A stretch of 64,000 bases of DNA, taken from assembly GCF_028993575.1 (NCBI RefSeq), contig NZ_CP118615.1, positions 6,973,001-7,037,000 of the forward strand. The letters run 5' to 3'. The notes under the pieces were generated by a model. It was not told the origin of the DNA. It did not search any database and saw only the letters and a list, made by a program, of their open reading frames with translations. Position 1 is the stretch's first letter. Each line of letters begins with the position of its first letter. This DNA comes from Micromonospora cathayae. Lineage in GTDB: Bacteria > Actinomycetota > Actinomycetes > Mycobacteriales > Micromonosporaceae. Made by a program: the position numbers and the translations under genes. This document shows, one piece after another, positions 1 through 8,725 of this stretch.

Positions 1-67
1 CCACCAGCAGCAGCGCGGAGCCGACCGAGGTGAGCCGCCGGCCGGATGCGCCGTCGTGTGTGGACAC
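1..67 (-). CDS. Partial gene, N-terminus of a probable membrane protein
   Basis: Only the first 22 codons are inside the window. A GTG start at 67 is preceded on the minus strand by a purine-rich GGAAGGGA about 10 bases upstream. The translation begins with a polar stretch ending in GRRLTSVGS and then runs into ALLLV, as at the start of a first membrane segment. It is transcribed in the same direction as the Ebo operon but lies beyond that operon's terminator, so it is probably a separate unit. Product unknown. Confidence 0.45.
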   Translation of the reverse strand, partial: MSTHDGASGRRLTSVGSALLLV

Positions 68-276
68 TGTCTGTCCGTCCCTTCCTGACGTTCGAATGCC
101 AGGGCGGGGCGCGCGCCGTCGCGCCGGATGCCGTAGCGGGGGAGGACGGTCGATGGGTCACCGCGCCGCCGGTTCACCTCGCCGAAACACTTTCGTGATG
201 GCGAAGACATTAAGCTTTTTCGATCCCGCTGTCCATACCTTCTGCCCAACCACATCGGACTTTCGCTCGAACCACG

Positions 277-319
277 AAAAGTCCCCGCCGTCGCAGCACA
301 GGGCCGGGACGGCGGGGAC
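277..319 (-). terminator. Intrinsic terminator of the Ebo-like operon
   Basis: A 12-bp perfect inverted repeat (281-292 with 308-319, arm GTCCCCGCCGTC) is followed, in the minus-strand direction, immediately by TTTT (280-277). It begins 14 bases after the stop of the polyprenyl synthase gene. Stem plus U-run makes a standard rho-independent terminator. Confidence 0.8.
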
Positions 320-332
320 CGGGAAACGCGGG

Positions 333-1403
333 TCAGGACTGGCGGTGGATGGTCTGGGTGGCGAGGTCGGCCAGCACCTGTCGGGCCTCCGGCGTGACCG
401 GGGCGCGGTCCAGGGCGGCCAGGGCGGCGTCCGCGCGTACCGCGATCATCTGCTCGATCTGGTCCCGCGCGCCGGTGGACAGGATGATCTCGCGCAGCTC
501 GGCCGCGCCGCCACCGTCCAGGTCCGGGTTGCCGAACAGCTCCCGCAGCCGGGCGGTCTGCGCCCGGTCGGCGGCGTCCCGGGCCAACGCCATCATCACC
601 GTCGGCTTGCCCTCCCGCAGATCGTCCAGGACCGACTTGCCGGTCACCGCCGGATCACCGAAGACCCCGAGCACGTCGTCCCGGAGCTGGAACGCGTCCC
701 CGAGCGGATCACCGAACTCGGCCAGCGCGGCGAGCAGGTCCGCGTCCGCCCCGGCCAGCGCCGCGCCGATCTGCAACGGACGGGTCACCGTGTACCGGGC
801 CGCCTTCATCCGGATCACCGTCAGCGCGCTCGCCACCGAGCCGTCACCGACCCCGGACACCAGGTCGAGGTACTCCCCCGCGATCACCTCGGTACGCATC
901 CGGGCGAAGACGCCGTACCCCCGGTGCACCTCCTCGACGCTCAGCCCGCACTCGTGGAACATCTGGTCCGACCAGGCCGCGCAGAGGTCACCGCAGAGCA
1001 GCGCGGTGTTCCGCCCGTACGACGCCGGATCGCCCCGCCAGGACGACCGGCTGTGCAGGTCGGCGAAGAGCCGGTGCACCGACGGCTCGCCCCGGCGCTG
1101 GTCGCTGCCGTCCAGGATGTCGTCGTGGATCAGCGCGAACGCGTGGAACAACTCCAGCGCCGCCGCGGCGGCCACGATCGGGGTACCGTCCGGCCCGCCC
1201 GCTCCCCGCCACCCCCAGTAGCAGAACAGTGGACGCAGCCGCTTCCCGCCGGCCAGCACGAACCGGTGCAGCGTGGTGAAGACGCCCCGGGGCGCGCCGT
1301 CCGGCCAGTCCGGGTCCTGCCGTTCCAGGAAGGCGGTCAGCTCGGCGTCGAAGCGGGCCCGCAACCGGCCGGCGTCGGTCGGCGACTCGGCGGTGACCGT
1401 CAT
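333..1403 (-). CDS. Polyprenyl (geranylgeranyl-type) diphosphate synthase
   Basis: This 356-residue protein is a trans-prenyltransferase that condenses isopentenyl diphosphate onto an allylic diphosphate in the cytoplasm. The first Asp-rich motif is DDILD at residues 94-98, followed by RRG. The second is RDDVLG near 241-246, with GKSVLDDLREGKPT following as usual. Length is normal for actinobacterial GGPP synthases. Its ATG shares one base with the eboF stop (TGATG), so it is the last gene of the operon. Placement with the UbiA-type EboC suggests that it makes the prenyl donor for that enzyme (inference). Chain length cannot be told from the sequence with certainty. Confidence 0.92.
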   Translation of the reverse strand: MTVTAESPTDAGRLRARFDAELTAFLERQDPDWPDGAPRGVFTTLHRFVLAGGKRLRPLFCYWGWRGAGGPDGTPIVAAAAALELFHAFALIHDDILDGSDQRRGEPSVHRLFADLHSRSSWRGDPASYGRNTALLCGDLCAAWSDQMFHECGLSVEEVHRGYGVFARMRTEVIAGEYLDLVSGVGDGSVASALTVIRMKAARYTVTRPLQIGAALAGADADLLAALAEFGDPLGDAFQLRDDVLGVFGDPAVTGKSVLDDLREGKPTVMMALARDAADRAQTARLRELFGNPDLDGGGAAELREIILSTGARDQIEQMIAVRADAALAALDRAPVTPEARQVLADLATQTIHRQS

Positions 1404-2893
1404 CAGCCGGCCTCTTCCGGCGAACCCGCCGGCGACACCTCCGCCGCCTCCCCCGACGCGACCGGACCGGACGACACCGGATCCGTCGCGGCCGGGCCGG
1501 ACGGGGCCGTCGGCGACAGGCCGGCCAGCTCCAGCAGCAGGCCCTTGACCCCGGTCGCCTCGACCCGCTCCCGGACGGCCGCCGGATCGGAGCAGAGCAG
1601 CACCGGGGCGTCCGCGTCGTCGGTGGGCAGCCGGCCGTGCGAGCCGCGTACCGCCCGCGCACCGGCGTCCAGGCCCACCACGCTCATCAGGTACCGCATG
1701 CCGAGCTTCTTGCGGGCCAGCGCCACCCCGGCCCGGCGTTTCGCCGCCGCCGGCGCGGCCGGGTCGAACAACAGCTCCGCCGGGTCGTACCCGGGTTTAC
1801 GGTGGATCTCCACCAGCCGGGCGAAGTCCGGGGCCCGCCGGTCGTCCAGCCAGTAGTAGTAGGTGAACCACGCCGCCGGCTCGGCCACCAGCACCAGCTC
1901 ACCGGCCCGCTCGTGGTCCAACCCGTGCGCCGCCTTGCCCTCGGCGTCCAACACCTCCGCCACCCCGGGCAGGCCGGCACAGAGCTTCGCCACCAGCGGC
2001 ACGTCGGCCGGGTCCCGCACGTACACGTGGGCGACCTGGTGGTCCGCCACGGCGAACGCCCGGGACGTCCACGGGTCCAGGTACTCCATGCCGTCCTGGG
2101 TGTGCACCCGGAGCAGCCCCTCGGCCCGCAGCAGCCGGTTGACGTGCACCGGCTGCGAGACCTCGGTGATGCCGTACTCGGAGAGCACCACCACCGTCGC
2201 GTCCCGGCGGCGGGCGGCGTCCAGCAGCGGACCGAGCACCCCGTCCAGCTCGGTCGCGGCGGCGGCCGCCTGCGGCGCGGACGGGCCGAACCGTTGCAGG
2301 TCGTAGTCCAGGTGCGGGACGTACACCAGGGTCAGGTCCGGGTCGTGGTCGGCCATCACCTGCTCGGCGGCCCGGCAGATCCACGTCGACGAGGCGATCC
2401 CCGCCCCCGGCCCCCAGTAGGTGAACAGCGGGAAGGTGCCCAGCTTCGCGGTCAGCCGGTCGTGCAGCTCCGGCGGGTCGGTGTAGCAGTCCGGCTCCTT
2501 GCGACCGTCGGCGTAGTAGACCGGCCGGGGGGTCACCGTCCAGTCCACGTCCGCGCCCATCGCGTACCACCAGCAGATGTTGGCGACCGTGTAGCCGGGC
2601 CGGGCCCGGCGGGCGGCGTCCCACAGCTTGTCCCCGCCGACCAGGGCGTTGTGCTGCCGCCACAGCAGCACCTCGCCCAGGTCCCGGAAGTACCAGCCGT
2701 TGCCGACGATGCCGTGCCCGGCCGGCAGCTCGCCGGTGAGGAAGGTCGACTGCGCGGAACAGGTCACCGCCGGCAGCACCGTGCCCAACGGCGCGGTGAA
2801 CCCGCCGTCGGCCACCGACCGCAGGTTCGGCATGTGGGCCAGCAACCGGGGGGTCAGGCCCACCACGTTCAACACGACCAGTTTGCGGGTCAC
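1403..2893 (-). CDS. eboF: EboF-like alkaline phosphatase / nucleotide pyrophosphatase-phosphodiesterase family protein
   Basis: A 496-residue protein of the type I phosphodiesterase (NPP, alkaline phosphatase superfamily) fold. The nucleophile region PAVTCSAQST (Thr44) and the HGIVGNGWYFRD segment are clear. Two metal-binding signatures are altered: the usual Asp-Gly near residue 10 reads NVVG, and the usual S-D-H-G-M reads SEYGI at 238-242. Such changes may be normal for the Ebo branch, but they leave the chemistry open. The GTG start at 2893 lies 58 bases after eboE. It probably hydrolyses or binds a phospho-intermediate of the Ebo product. Confidence 0.85.
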   Translation of the reverse strand: MTRKLVVLNVVGLTPRLLAHMPNLRSVADGGFTAPLGTVLPAVTCSAQSTFLTGELPAGHGIVGNGWYFRDLGEVLLWRQHNALVGGDKLWDAARRARPGYTVANICWWYAMGADVDWTVTPRPVYYADGRKEPDCYTDPPELHDRLTAKLGTFPLFTYWGPGAGIASSTWICRAAEQVMADHDPDLTLVYVPHLDYDLQRFGPSAPQAAAAATELDGVLGPLLDAARRRDATVVVLSEYGITEVSQPVHVNRLLRAEGLLRVHTQDGMEYLDPWTSRAFAVADHQVAHVYVRDPADVPLVAKLCAGLPGVAEVLDAEGKAAHGLDHERAGELVLVAEPAAWFTYYYWLDDRRAPDFARLVEIHRKPGYDPAELLFDPAAPAAAKRRAGVALARKKLGMRYLMSVVGLDAGARAVRGSHGRLPTDDADAPVLLCSDPAAVRERVEATGVKGLLLELAGLSPTAPSGPAATDPVSSGPVASGEAAEVSPAGSPEEAG

Positions 2894-2951
2894 GAGTTCC
2901 TGCCTTTCGTTCGCGACTGCGGGGCTCGCAGAACCGGCTCACTCCTCGCGC

Positions 2952-4142
2952 TCACCGGGAGGTCACTCCCACCGGCGCGGTCAGGCCCAGCGCCGTCAGC
3001 TCGTCCCGGGTGAAGGCCAGTTCGGCGGCGATCCCGGTGGCCAGCTCCGCGTCGGTGCGCGGCCGCCGCGCCTCCGGCAGCACCCCCCAGGTGTACGTCT
3101 CGACGTCGAGGTGGTCGCAGCCGGCCACCGGACCGCCGAGCAGCCCGGCCAGCGCGGCACGCAGCACCGGCACGGTGGACGCCAGCGGCGGCTCCGGCGG
3201 GGCGTGCAGCGGCACGTGGTAGTGCACCCGCCAGGCGTCCGGCAGGCCGGCGTCCAGCGCGGCGTCCAGGTCGTCGGCGGCGTACGCCGGGTCGGCCGGG
3301 TCGTAGCCGTGCGCGCAGCGCGCCGACCGGGTCTGGTGCAGGAACCTCGGCTCCACCCAGCGGCGCAGCTCCTCGGCGTCAGCGACCGGGTCGGCCGCCT
3401 CGATCGCCGCGGACACCTGCACCTTCACCACCGGCAGGCCGGCGTCGCGCAGCCGGGTCAGCGCGGTGACCGGGTCCTCCCAGGCGCAGGCCAGATGGGC
3501 CAGGTCCAGGCAGATCCCGATCCGTTCCGGGTCCACCCCGGCCAGCGCGGTGGCCGCCTGACCGGTGCTCTCCACCACGCAGCCCGGCTCCGGTTCGAAA
3601 CCCACCCGCACCGGCCGGCCGGTGTCCCGCTCGATACCGGCCAGCCCGACGGCCAGCTCGTCCAGCCGGCGGCGGGCCGCGTCGGCCCGGTCGGCGTCCC
3701 ACGGGGTCCGCCAGGCCAGCGGCAGGGTGGACACCGAGCCCCGGGCCGCGTCGTCGGGCAGCAGGTCGGCCAGGACCCGGGCCAGGTCCAGGGTGTACGC
3801 CAGCCGCTCGGAGGTGGTCCAGTCCGGGTGGTACACGTCGCCCTTGACCACCGGGGCCTGGAACGCCGCGTACGGGAAGCCGTTGAGGGTGACCACCTCC
3901 AGCCCGCGTACGGTCAGCTCCCGGCGGAGCCGGCCCCGGGCCGCCGGGTCGGCGGCCAGCTCGGCGGCGGCCGGCGCGGCCAGCCACAGCCCGAGCCCGA
4001 GCCGGTCGGTGCCGAGGCGTTCCCGCACCGGCACCGCGTACGTGTCGAGCTGGGCGAGCACCCCGGTCAGCTCCTCGGCCGGGTGGACGTTGGTGCAGTA
4101 GCTGACGTGGACGGTGCTGCCGTCGGCGTGCCGCAGCCGCAT
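2952..4142 (-). CDS. eboE: EboE-like metabolite traffic protein (TIM-barrel xylose isomerase-like fold)
   Basis: A 396-residue protein related to the sugar-phosphate isomerase/epimerase TIM barrels. It shows GFEPEPGC, the hallmark glutamate strand of that fold, then GICLDLAHLACAWEDP and, near the C-terminus, DVETYTWG. The size and the early YCTNVHPAEE motif match EboE rather than a plain isomerase. ATG at 4142 overlaps the eboB stop by one base. In other bacteria eboE belongs to the cluster needed to move scytonemin-type or antialgal metabolites, but its biochemical activity is not established. Confidence 0.87.
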   Translation of the reverse strand: MRLRHADGSTVHVSYCTNVHPAEELTGVLAQLDTYAVPVRERLGTDRLGLGLWLAAPAAAELAADPAARGRLRRELTVRGLEVVTLNGFPYAAFQAPVVKGDVYHPDWTTSERLAYTLDLARVLADLLPDDAARGSVSTLPLAWRTPWDADRADAARRRLDELAVGLAGIERDTGRPVRVGFEPEPGCVVESTGQAATALAGVDPERIGICLDLAHLACAWEDPVTALTRLRDAGLPVVKVQVSAAIEAADPVADAEELRRWVEPRFLHQTRSARCAHGYDPADPAYAADDLDAALDAGLPDAWRVHYHVPLHAPPEPPLASTVPVLRAALAGLLGGPVAGCDHLDVETYTWGVLPEARRPRTDAELATGIAAELAFTRDELTALGLTAPVGVTSR

Positions 4143-4993
4143 CACGAGCCCCCGCGCAGGATCGAGTTGCCCTCGAAGGTGGGCTCCGGGGCGTCCAGGT
4201 CGGTCAGGTCCAGCCGGCCGGACTGCCCGTAGAACTCCACCGGGTTGCGCCACAGCACCCGGTCCACGTCGTCGTCGCTGAACCCGGCCAGCAGCATCGC
4301 CTCGCCGGTGGCCCGGGTGAGCAGCGGGTCCGAGCGTCCCCAGTCGGCGGCCGAGTTCACCAGCATCCGTTCGGTGCCGTACCGGCGCAGCAGTTCCACC
4401 ATGCGCGGCGGCGACATCTTGGTGTCCGGGTAGATCGAGAAGCCGGCCCAGCAGCCGCTGTCCCGGACGATCTCGACGGTCACCTCGTTGAGGTGGTCGA
4501 TCACCACCCGGCCCGGGTCGATGCCGGACTCGGCGACCACCGACAGGCTGCGCTCGGTGCCCCGGGCCTTGTCCCGGTGCGGGGTGTGCACCAGCGCCGG
4601 CAGGTCGTGCGCCACCGCCATGGCGAGCTGGGCGGCGAACACGTCGTCCTCCTCCGGGGTCATCGAGTCGTACCCGATCTCCCCGACCGCGACCACGCCG
4701 TCCTTCTCCAGGTAGCGCGGCAGCAGGTCGAGCACCGGACGGCAGCGCGGGTCGTTGGCCTCCTTCGGGTTCAGCGCGATGGTGGCGTGGTGCCGGACGC
4801 CGAACTGCCCGGCCCGGAACGGCTCCCAGCCGACCAGCGAGTCGAAGTAGTCGGTGAACGACCCCGGGTTGGTGCGGGGCTGACCGAGCCAGAACGCCGG
4901 TTCGACGACCGCCCGGACCCCGGCGGCGGCCATCCGCTCGTAGTCGTCGGTGGTGCGGGACGTCATGTGGATGTGCGGGTCGAAGATTCGCAT
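4142..4993 (-). CDS. eboB: EboB-like TatD-family metal-dependent hydrolase
   Basis: 283 residues of an amidohydrolase-superfamily barrel. The N-terminal metal motif is DPHIHM. Further ligand strands are GEIGYDS, VHTPHRDK, VIDHLNE and the terminal Asp in NSAADWGRSDP. All expected metal ligands of a TatD-like hydrolase are present, so it is probably catalytically active, unlike eboF whose sites are altered. It lies 27 bases after eboA and overlaps eboE by one base. Its substrate in Ebo pathways is unknown. Confidence 0.88.
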   Translation of the reverse strand: MRIFDPHIHMTSRTTDDYERMAAAGVRAVVEPAFWLGQPRTNPGSFTDYFDSLVGWEPFRAGQFGVRHHATIALNPKEANDPRCRPVLDLLPRYLEKDGVVAVGEIGYDSMTPEEDDVFAAQLAMAVAHDLPALVHTPHRDKARGTERSLSVVAESGIDPGRVVIDHLNEVTVEIVRDSGCWAGFSIYPDTKMSPPRMVELLRRYGTERMLVNSAADWGRSDPLLTRATGEAMLLAGFSDDDVDRVLWRNPVEFYGQSGRLDLTDLDAPEPTFEGNSILRGGS

Positions 4994-5020
4994 CGGGCCT
5001 CCCTGGGGCGGTGCGGGGCG

Positions 5021-5620
5021 TCACGCCTCCCGGGCGCTGAGCCGGTCGAGCAGTTCGGTGGCGTCGGCGGGCATCGTCCGGCCGGCGGCCCGGCGTTCGT
5101 CGGCCAGCCCGGCGAGCATCACGGCGAGTTCGGCGTCCGCGCGGTCGTCGAGGTCGGCGACCACGTCCAGCGGTACGCCCATGAACACGCACTTGAGCAC
5201 CGCCTGCCGCCAGGCCGGCGGGTCCAGGTGCCGGGCGTACGGGCCGAGCGCGGCGGCCACCAGCCGGGTGTCGTTGGTGCGGATCGCGTCGTGCAGCAGC
5301 GGGACGGCCGCCGCGCCGACCGGCAGCAGCGGCAGGGCGCGCAGCACGGCCCGCTTCTCCGCCGCGTCACCCTGCTGGTAGCGGGCGGTGACCTGGTCGG
5401 CGTGGTCGGCGCGGAGCGCGGTCAGCAGCAGCACCCGGGCCGCCTCGTCGACCGTCCACCCGGGGGTTCCGTCCAGCGGCCCCCGCCCGCAGCGCCGACC
5501 GGCGGCGGCGAAGTACCGGCCGAGCGTGCCGGGGTCCGCCGCCACGTCCCGCAGCGCGCCCGCCAGCCACTCCGGATCGGGTACGCCCCGCAGCGCCGTG
5601 CGCAGTTGATCCGGTGTCAT
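5021..5620 (-). CDS. eboA: EboA domain-containing protein
   Basis: A 199-residue, mostly helical protein matching EboA. It shows the middle segment LPLLPVGAAAVPLLHDAIRTN and the motif AVLKCVFMGVPLDVV near the C-terminal third. The ATG at 5620 is chosen because GGGGAGAC lies directly upstream. No catalytic motif is visible. It resembles a repeat-type scaffold. It is the defining gene of the Ebo cluster, and its neighbours on both sides (isomerase, eboB) keep the usual cluster company. Confidence 0.85.
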   Translation of the reverse strand: MTPDQLRTALRGVPDPEWLAGALRDVAADPGTLGRYFAAAGRRCGRGPLDGTPGWTVDEAARVLLLTALRADHADQVTARYQQGDAAEKRAVLRALPLLPVGAAAVPLLHDAIRTNDTRLVAAALGPYARHLDPPAWRQAVLKCVFMGVPLDVVADLDDRADAELAVMLAGLADERRAAGRTMPADATELLDRLSAREA

Positions 5621-5682
5621 CCCGTCTCCCCTTTTCGTACTGGTGGGCTCGGCTCCGGCCGAGGTGGTCGCCGGGGCCGCTG

Positions 5683-6567
5683 CTACCGGGATTCCCTCCC
5701 TGCCGTGGCGGCGGCGCGGAGGAACTCCAGCGACCGGGTGGCGACGCCCGGCGCGTCGTGCGAGTGCCGGGGCAGCTCCACCGCGACCAGACCCCGGTAG
5801 CCGGCGTCGGCCAGCGCGCGCAGCACCGGCGGGAAGTCGATCTCGCCGGTGCCGAACTCCAGGTGCTCGTGCACCCCCCGGCGCATGTCGTCGATCTGCA
5901 CGTTGACCAGGTGCTCCGCCACGGCGGTGACGCAGTCCGGCACCGGCAGCGGTTCCAGGCAGCGGCAGTGCCCGATGTCGAGGGTGATGCCGAAGGCCGG
6001 TGGCGCGCCGAGCGCGTCGCGCAGCCGCCGCCAGTCGGCGATCGACTCGACCAGCATGCCCGGCTCCGGTTCGAAGCCCAGCGGCACGCCGGCCCGGTCG
6101 GCGACCGCGACCACCTCGGCGCAGCCGGCGACCAGCCGGTCCCAGGCCAGGTCGGGGGCGACGGTGGCGGGGCGGACGCCGGCCCAGAACGAGACCGCCT
6201 CCGCGCCCAGGTCCGCGCCGATCTGCACGGCCCGGGTGAGGAAGTCGATCCGGCGGGCGTGGTCGTCGTGCAGCAGGGTCGGCGCGTGCTTCTGCCACGG
6301 GTCCAGCAGGTAGCGGGCCCCGGTCTCGACCACCACGGCCAGGCCGAGGCTCTCCAGCCGGCGGCGGACCGCGGCGGTCCGGTGGGCCAGTCCCGCCTCG
6401 AACGGGTCGAGGTGGCCGTGGTCCAGGGTGAGGGCGACCCCCTGGTAGCCGAGGTCGGCGAGGACGGCCAGCGCGTCGTCGAGGCGGTGGTTGGCGAAGC
6501 CGTTGGTGCCGTACCCGAACCGCAGCCGTCCGGTGCCGACCTCCGTCACCCCGGATGCGCCGGTCAT
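5683..6567 (-). CDS. Sugar phosphate isomerase/epimerase family TIM-barrel protein
   Basis: 294 residues with an AP-endonuclease-2-like (xylose-isomerase-like) barrel. It opens RFGYGTNGFANHRLDDAL. Metal-ligand strands are LGFEPEPGML, GITLDIGHC and NVQIDDMR, and GLVAVELPRHSHD lies near the C-terminus. Its ATG overlaps the eboC stop (ATGA), indicating translational coupling. It may isomerise or epimerise the cyclitol or sugar moiety handled by the pathway (inference). Confidence 0.88.
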   Translation of the reverse strand: MTGASGVTEVGTGRLRFGYGTNGFANHRLDDALAVLADLGYQGVALTLDHGHLDPFEAGLAHRTAAVRRRLESLGLAVVVETGARYLLDPWQKHAPTLLHDDHARRIDFLTRAVQIGADLGAEAVSFWAGVRPATVAPDLAWDRLVAGCAEVVAVADRAGVPLGFEPEPGMLVESIADWRRLRDALGAPPAFGITLDIGHCRCLEPLPVPDCVTAVAEHLVNVQIDDMRRGVHEHLEFGTGEIDFPPVLRALADAGYRGLVAVELPRHSHDAPGVATRSLEFLRAAATAGRESR

Positions 6568-7544
6568 GTCGGCGAGACCTTCCGGGCCAGCCGGCGGGCC
6601 AGTGGCGCGGCGGCGGCCACCGCCACCCCGAGCAGCCCGGCCCCGGCGCGGGCGGTCAGCGCGCCCTGGAGGGCGGGCAGACCGGTGATGCCGGCGCCGA
6701 CGGCGGCCCGGACCTGGCCGGCGGACGGATCGGCGTACACCCGGGCCTGGGCGGCCCCGTACCGGGCGGCGTACCAGGCGGTCAGGGCGGCCGGCAGGGC
6801 CGCGCGGAGCGTGTCGGGGGTGCCGCGCAGCGCCGTGCGGAGCGTGTCCGGGGTGCCGCGCCGGCCCGCCGCGTCCAGCGGACCCCGGTCGGCGGCCCGT
6901 CCGGCGGTCGGCCCGGCGGCCCGTCCGGCGGTCGGCCTCTTCGTGCCGAGCACGGCGCTGGCCGCGACCACGGCGGTGCCGGCCAGGGTACGCACCGGCA
7001 GCCGCTGGTCCGCGCCGTCGACCTCACGCCGGGACAGCGCGGTGACCGTCCAGGTGTGCGCGGCGACGGTCAACGCCGCCGGCACGGCCCGGCCGACCCG
7101 GCCACCGGACGCGCCGAGCAGCACGTCCAGCCCCCGGCAGACGGCCATCACGGCGGGGCCGGCGGCGGTGTTCTTGGCGGCCAGGTCGTACCCCCACACG
7201 GCGGCGGCCAGCGGGACCGCGACGGCGGCGGCGCGCCGGCCCCCGGCGGCGGTGGCGAGCGCCACCCCGGCGGCGGTCAACCCGACGGCGAGGCCGAGCG
7301 CGGTACCCGGGGTCACCCGGCCGCTCGGGATCGGCCGGTCCGGCCGTTCCACCGCGTCCAGGTCCCGGTCGGCCCAGTCGTTGGCGGCCATGCCGGCCCA
7401 GTAGAGCAGCACCGACGCGCCGGCCAGGGCGGGCGTACCGGCACCGAGCGTCCCGGCGGCCGCCGCCCCGGCGAGCACGTCACCGGGGACGGAGAGGGCG
7501 GCCGGAGCCCGGACCAGCTCGGCGAGGTCAGCGGGCGTCGGCAT
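6564..7544 (-). CDS. eboC: EboC-like UbiA-family prenyltransferase
   Basis: 326 residues, an integral membrane prenyltransferase. The first Asp-rich motif is NDWADRDLDAVERPDRP, close to the UbiA NDxxDxxxD pattern. The second loop holds GYDLAAKNTAAGP. Multiple Ala/Leu/Val-rich helices follow. A low-complexity insert around residues 160-240 is built on PTAGRAAGP and TPDTLRTALRG repeats, visible at 6805-6930. It overlaps the ips gene end by 17 bases. Expected role: transfer of the prenyl chain made by the operon's polyprenyl synthase onto a small acceptor at the membrane. Confidence 0.87.
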   Translation of the reverse strand: MPTPADLAELVRAPAALSVPGDVLAGAAAAGTLGAGTPALAGASVLLYWAGMAANDWADRDLDAVERPDRPIPSGRVTPGTALGLAVGLTAAGVALATAAGGRRAAAVAVPLAAAVWGYDLAAKNTAAGPAVMAVCRGLDVLLGASGGRVGRAVPAALTVAAHTWTVTALSRREVDGADQRLPVRTLAGTAVVAASAVLGTKRPTAGRAAGPTAGRAADRGPLDAAGRRGTPDTLRTALRGTPDTLRAALPAALTAWYAARYGAAQARVYADPSAGQVRAAVGAGITGLPALQGALTARAGAGLLGVAVAAAAPLARRLARKVSPT

Positions 7545-8688
7545 CGGGACCTCCGGCGTGCAGTCGCGCGGCGTACGCGGTCAACCGCTGCCACTGCTCG
7601 GTGAGCGACCCGGTGGCCGCGTCGAGCGGGTCCTTGAAGAAGAAGGCCAGCTCGGCCAGGGGTCCGGTGTGGCCGGCGGCGTGCCCGGCGGCGGTGAGCC
7701 GGGCCAGGTCCAGCACCAGCGGGGCGGCCAGCGCCGAGTCACAGCCGTGCCAGGTGAACTCCATCCGCATGCCGGTGCCGAGGAACCCGCTGAAGGTGAT
7801 CAGATCCCAGGCGGTCTTGAAGTCGCCCAGGTCCTCGACGTACTCGATGCGGGTGGTGCCCTGCGGCTGGTAGCCGAGCGTCTCGGCGAGGACGCGCTGT
7901 TTGCTGGCGGTCTTCGCGGCGTTGGCGGCCGGTTCGGCGAGGGTGGCGCCGTCCCCGCCGCCGAGCAGGTTGGTGCCCGACCAGGACCGCACGGCCAGGT
8001 TGCGCATCGCGAACATCGGGGCGAGCACCGACTTGACCAGGGTTTCCCCGGTCTTGCCGTCGTGCCCGGCGTACGGCAGGCCGCGTTCGGCGGCGAGCGC
8101 GGCCAGGGCGGGCAGCCGGGCTCCGGTCGACGGGGTGAAGTCGACGTACGGGCAGCCGGCGGTGAACGCCGCGTACGCGTACCGCGAGCTGGCCGGCAGC
8201 ACGTCGTCGGGGCCGTCGAGGGCGGCCCGCAGGGCGACGGGGTCGGCGTGGGCGGGGTGCGGCACGGCGGCCGGTTCGGTGGCGGAGACGTTGACCACCA
8301 CCACCCGGGCCAGCCGGTGCCGGTCCCGGAACGCCTCCAGGTCCCGCACCACCGCGGCGATCTGGGCGGCCTGGGTGCCGTCGACCGGGGCCGGGCGGAT
8401 CTCCTCGTCGACGGCGGCGAGTTCGGGGCGGACGGCGTCGACCAGCCGGCCGGGGACCACGCCGGCGACGGCCAGCGCCTCGGCCTTCTTGGTCAGCGGG
8501 GTCTCGGCGACGTCGTGCCCGCCGAAGACCAGGTCGGCGAAGGAGGGCAGGGCGGGACCGCGGACGCCGGGCAGTTCCGTGACGCAGCCGGTCGGCCCGG
8601 TCAGCCCGGCACGCAGGGCGAGCGCCCCGACGATGCTGGTGGTCGCGACTGAGCCACGTGCCCCCACCAGCCAGACACCGGTACGCAT
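7528..8688 (-). CDS. myo-Inositol-1(3)-phosphate synthase
   Basis: 386 residues. It converts glucose 6-phosphate to myo-inositol 3-phosphate with bound NAD. The nucleotide-binding start GVWLVGARGSVATT, the GHDGKTGET segment near 204 and SGTNLLGGGDG near 235-245 are standard for the prokaryotic enzyme, as is the length. The ATG at 8688 is fixed by GGAGGGAG nine bases upstream, since the reading frame stays open far upstream. It is the first gene of the Ebo operon and overlaps eboC. Like EboD (dehydroquinate-synthase-like) it is an NAD-dependent sugar-phosphate cyclase, so it could supply the ring for the operon's product (inference). Confidence 0.93.
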   Translation of the reverse strand: MRTGVWLVGARGSVATTSIVGALALRAGLTGPTGCVTELPGVRGPALPSFADLVFGGHDVAETPLTKKAEALAVAGVVPGRLVDAVRPELAAVDEEIRPAPVDGTQAAQIAAVVRDLEAFRDRHRLARVVVVNVSATEPAAVPHPAHADPVALRAALDGPDDVLPASSRYAYAAFTAGCPYVDFTPSTGARLPALAALAAERGLPYAGHDGKTGETLVKSVLAPMFAMRNLAVRSWSGTNLLGGGDGATLAEPAANAAKTASKQRVLAETLGYQPQGTTRIEYVEDLGDFKTAWDLITFSGFLGTGMRMEFTWHGCDSALAAPLVLDLARLTAAGHAAGHTGPLAELAFFFKDPLDAATGSLTEQWQRLTAYAARLHAGGPDADAR

Positions 8689-8725
8689 GGTGCTCCCTCC
8701 GGGCGCAGTGACTTTCATGGATATC

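Noticed and set aside
4493..5800. Plus-strand frame antisense to eboA/eboB
   Set aside because: Composition of a shadow frame (Val, Arg, Gly, His); both strands cannot be coding here and the minus-strand proteins belong to known families.
6805..6930. Frameshift in eboC suggested by the repeat-rich Pro/Arg segment
   Set aside because: The reading frame stays open with family-like sequence on both sides; the segment is a low-complexity insertion between helices.
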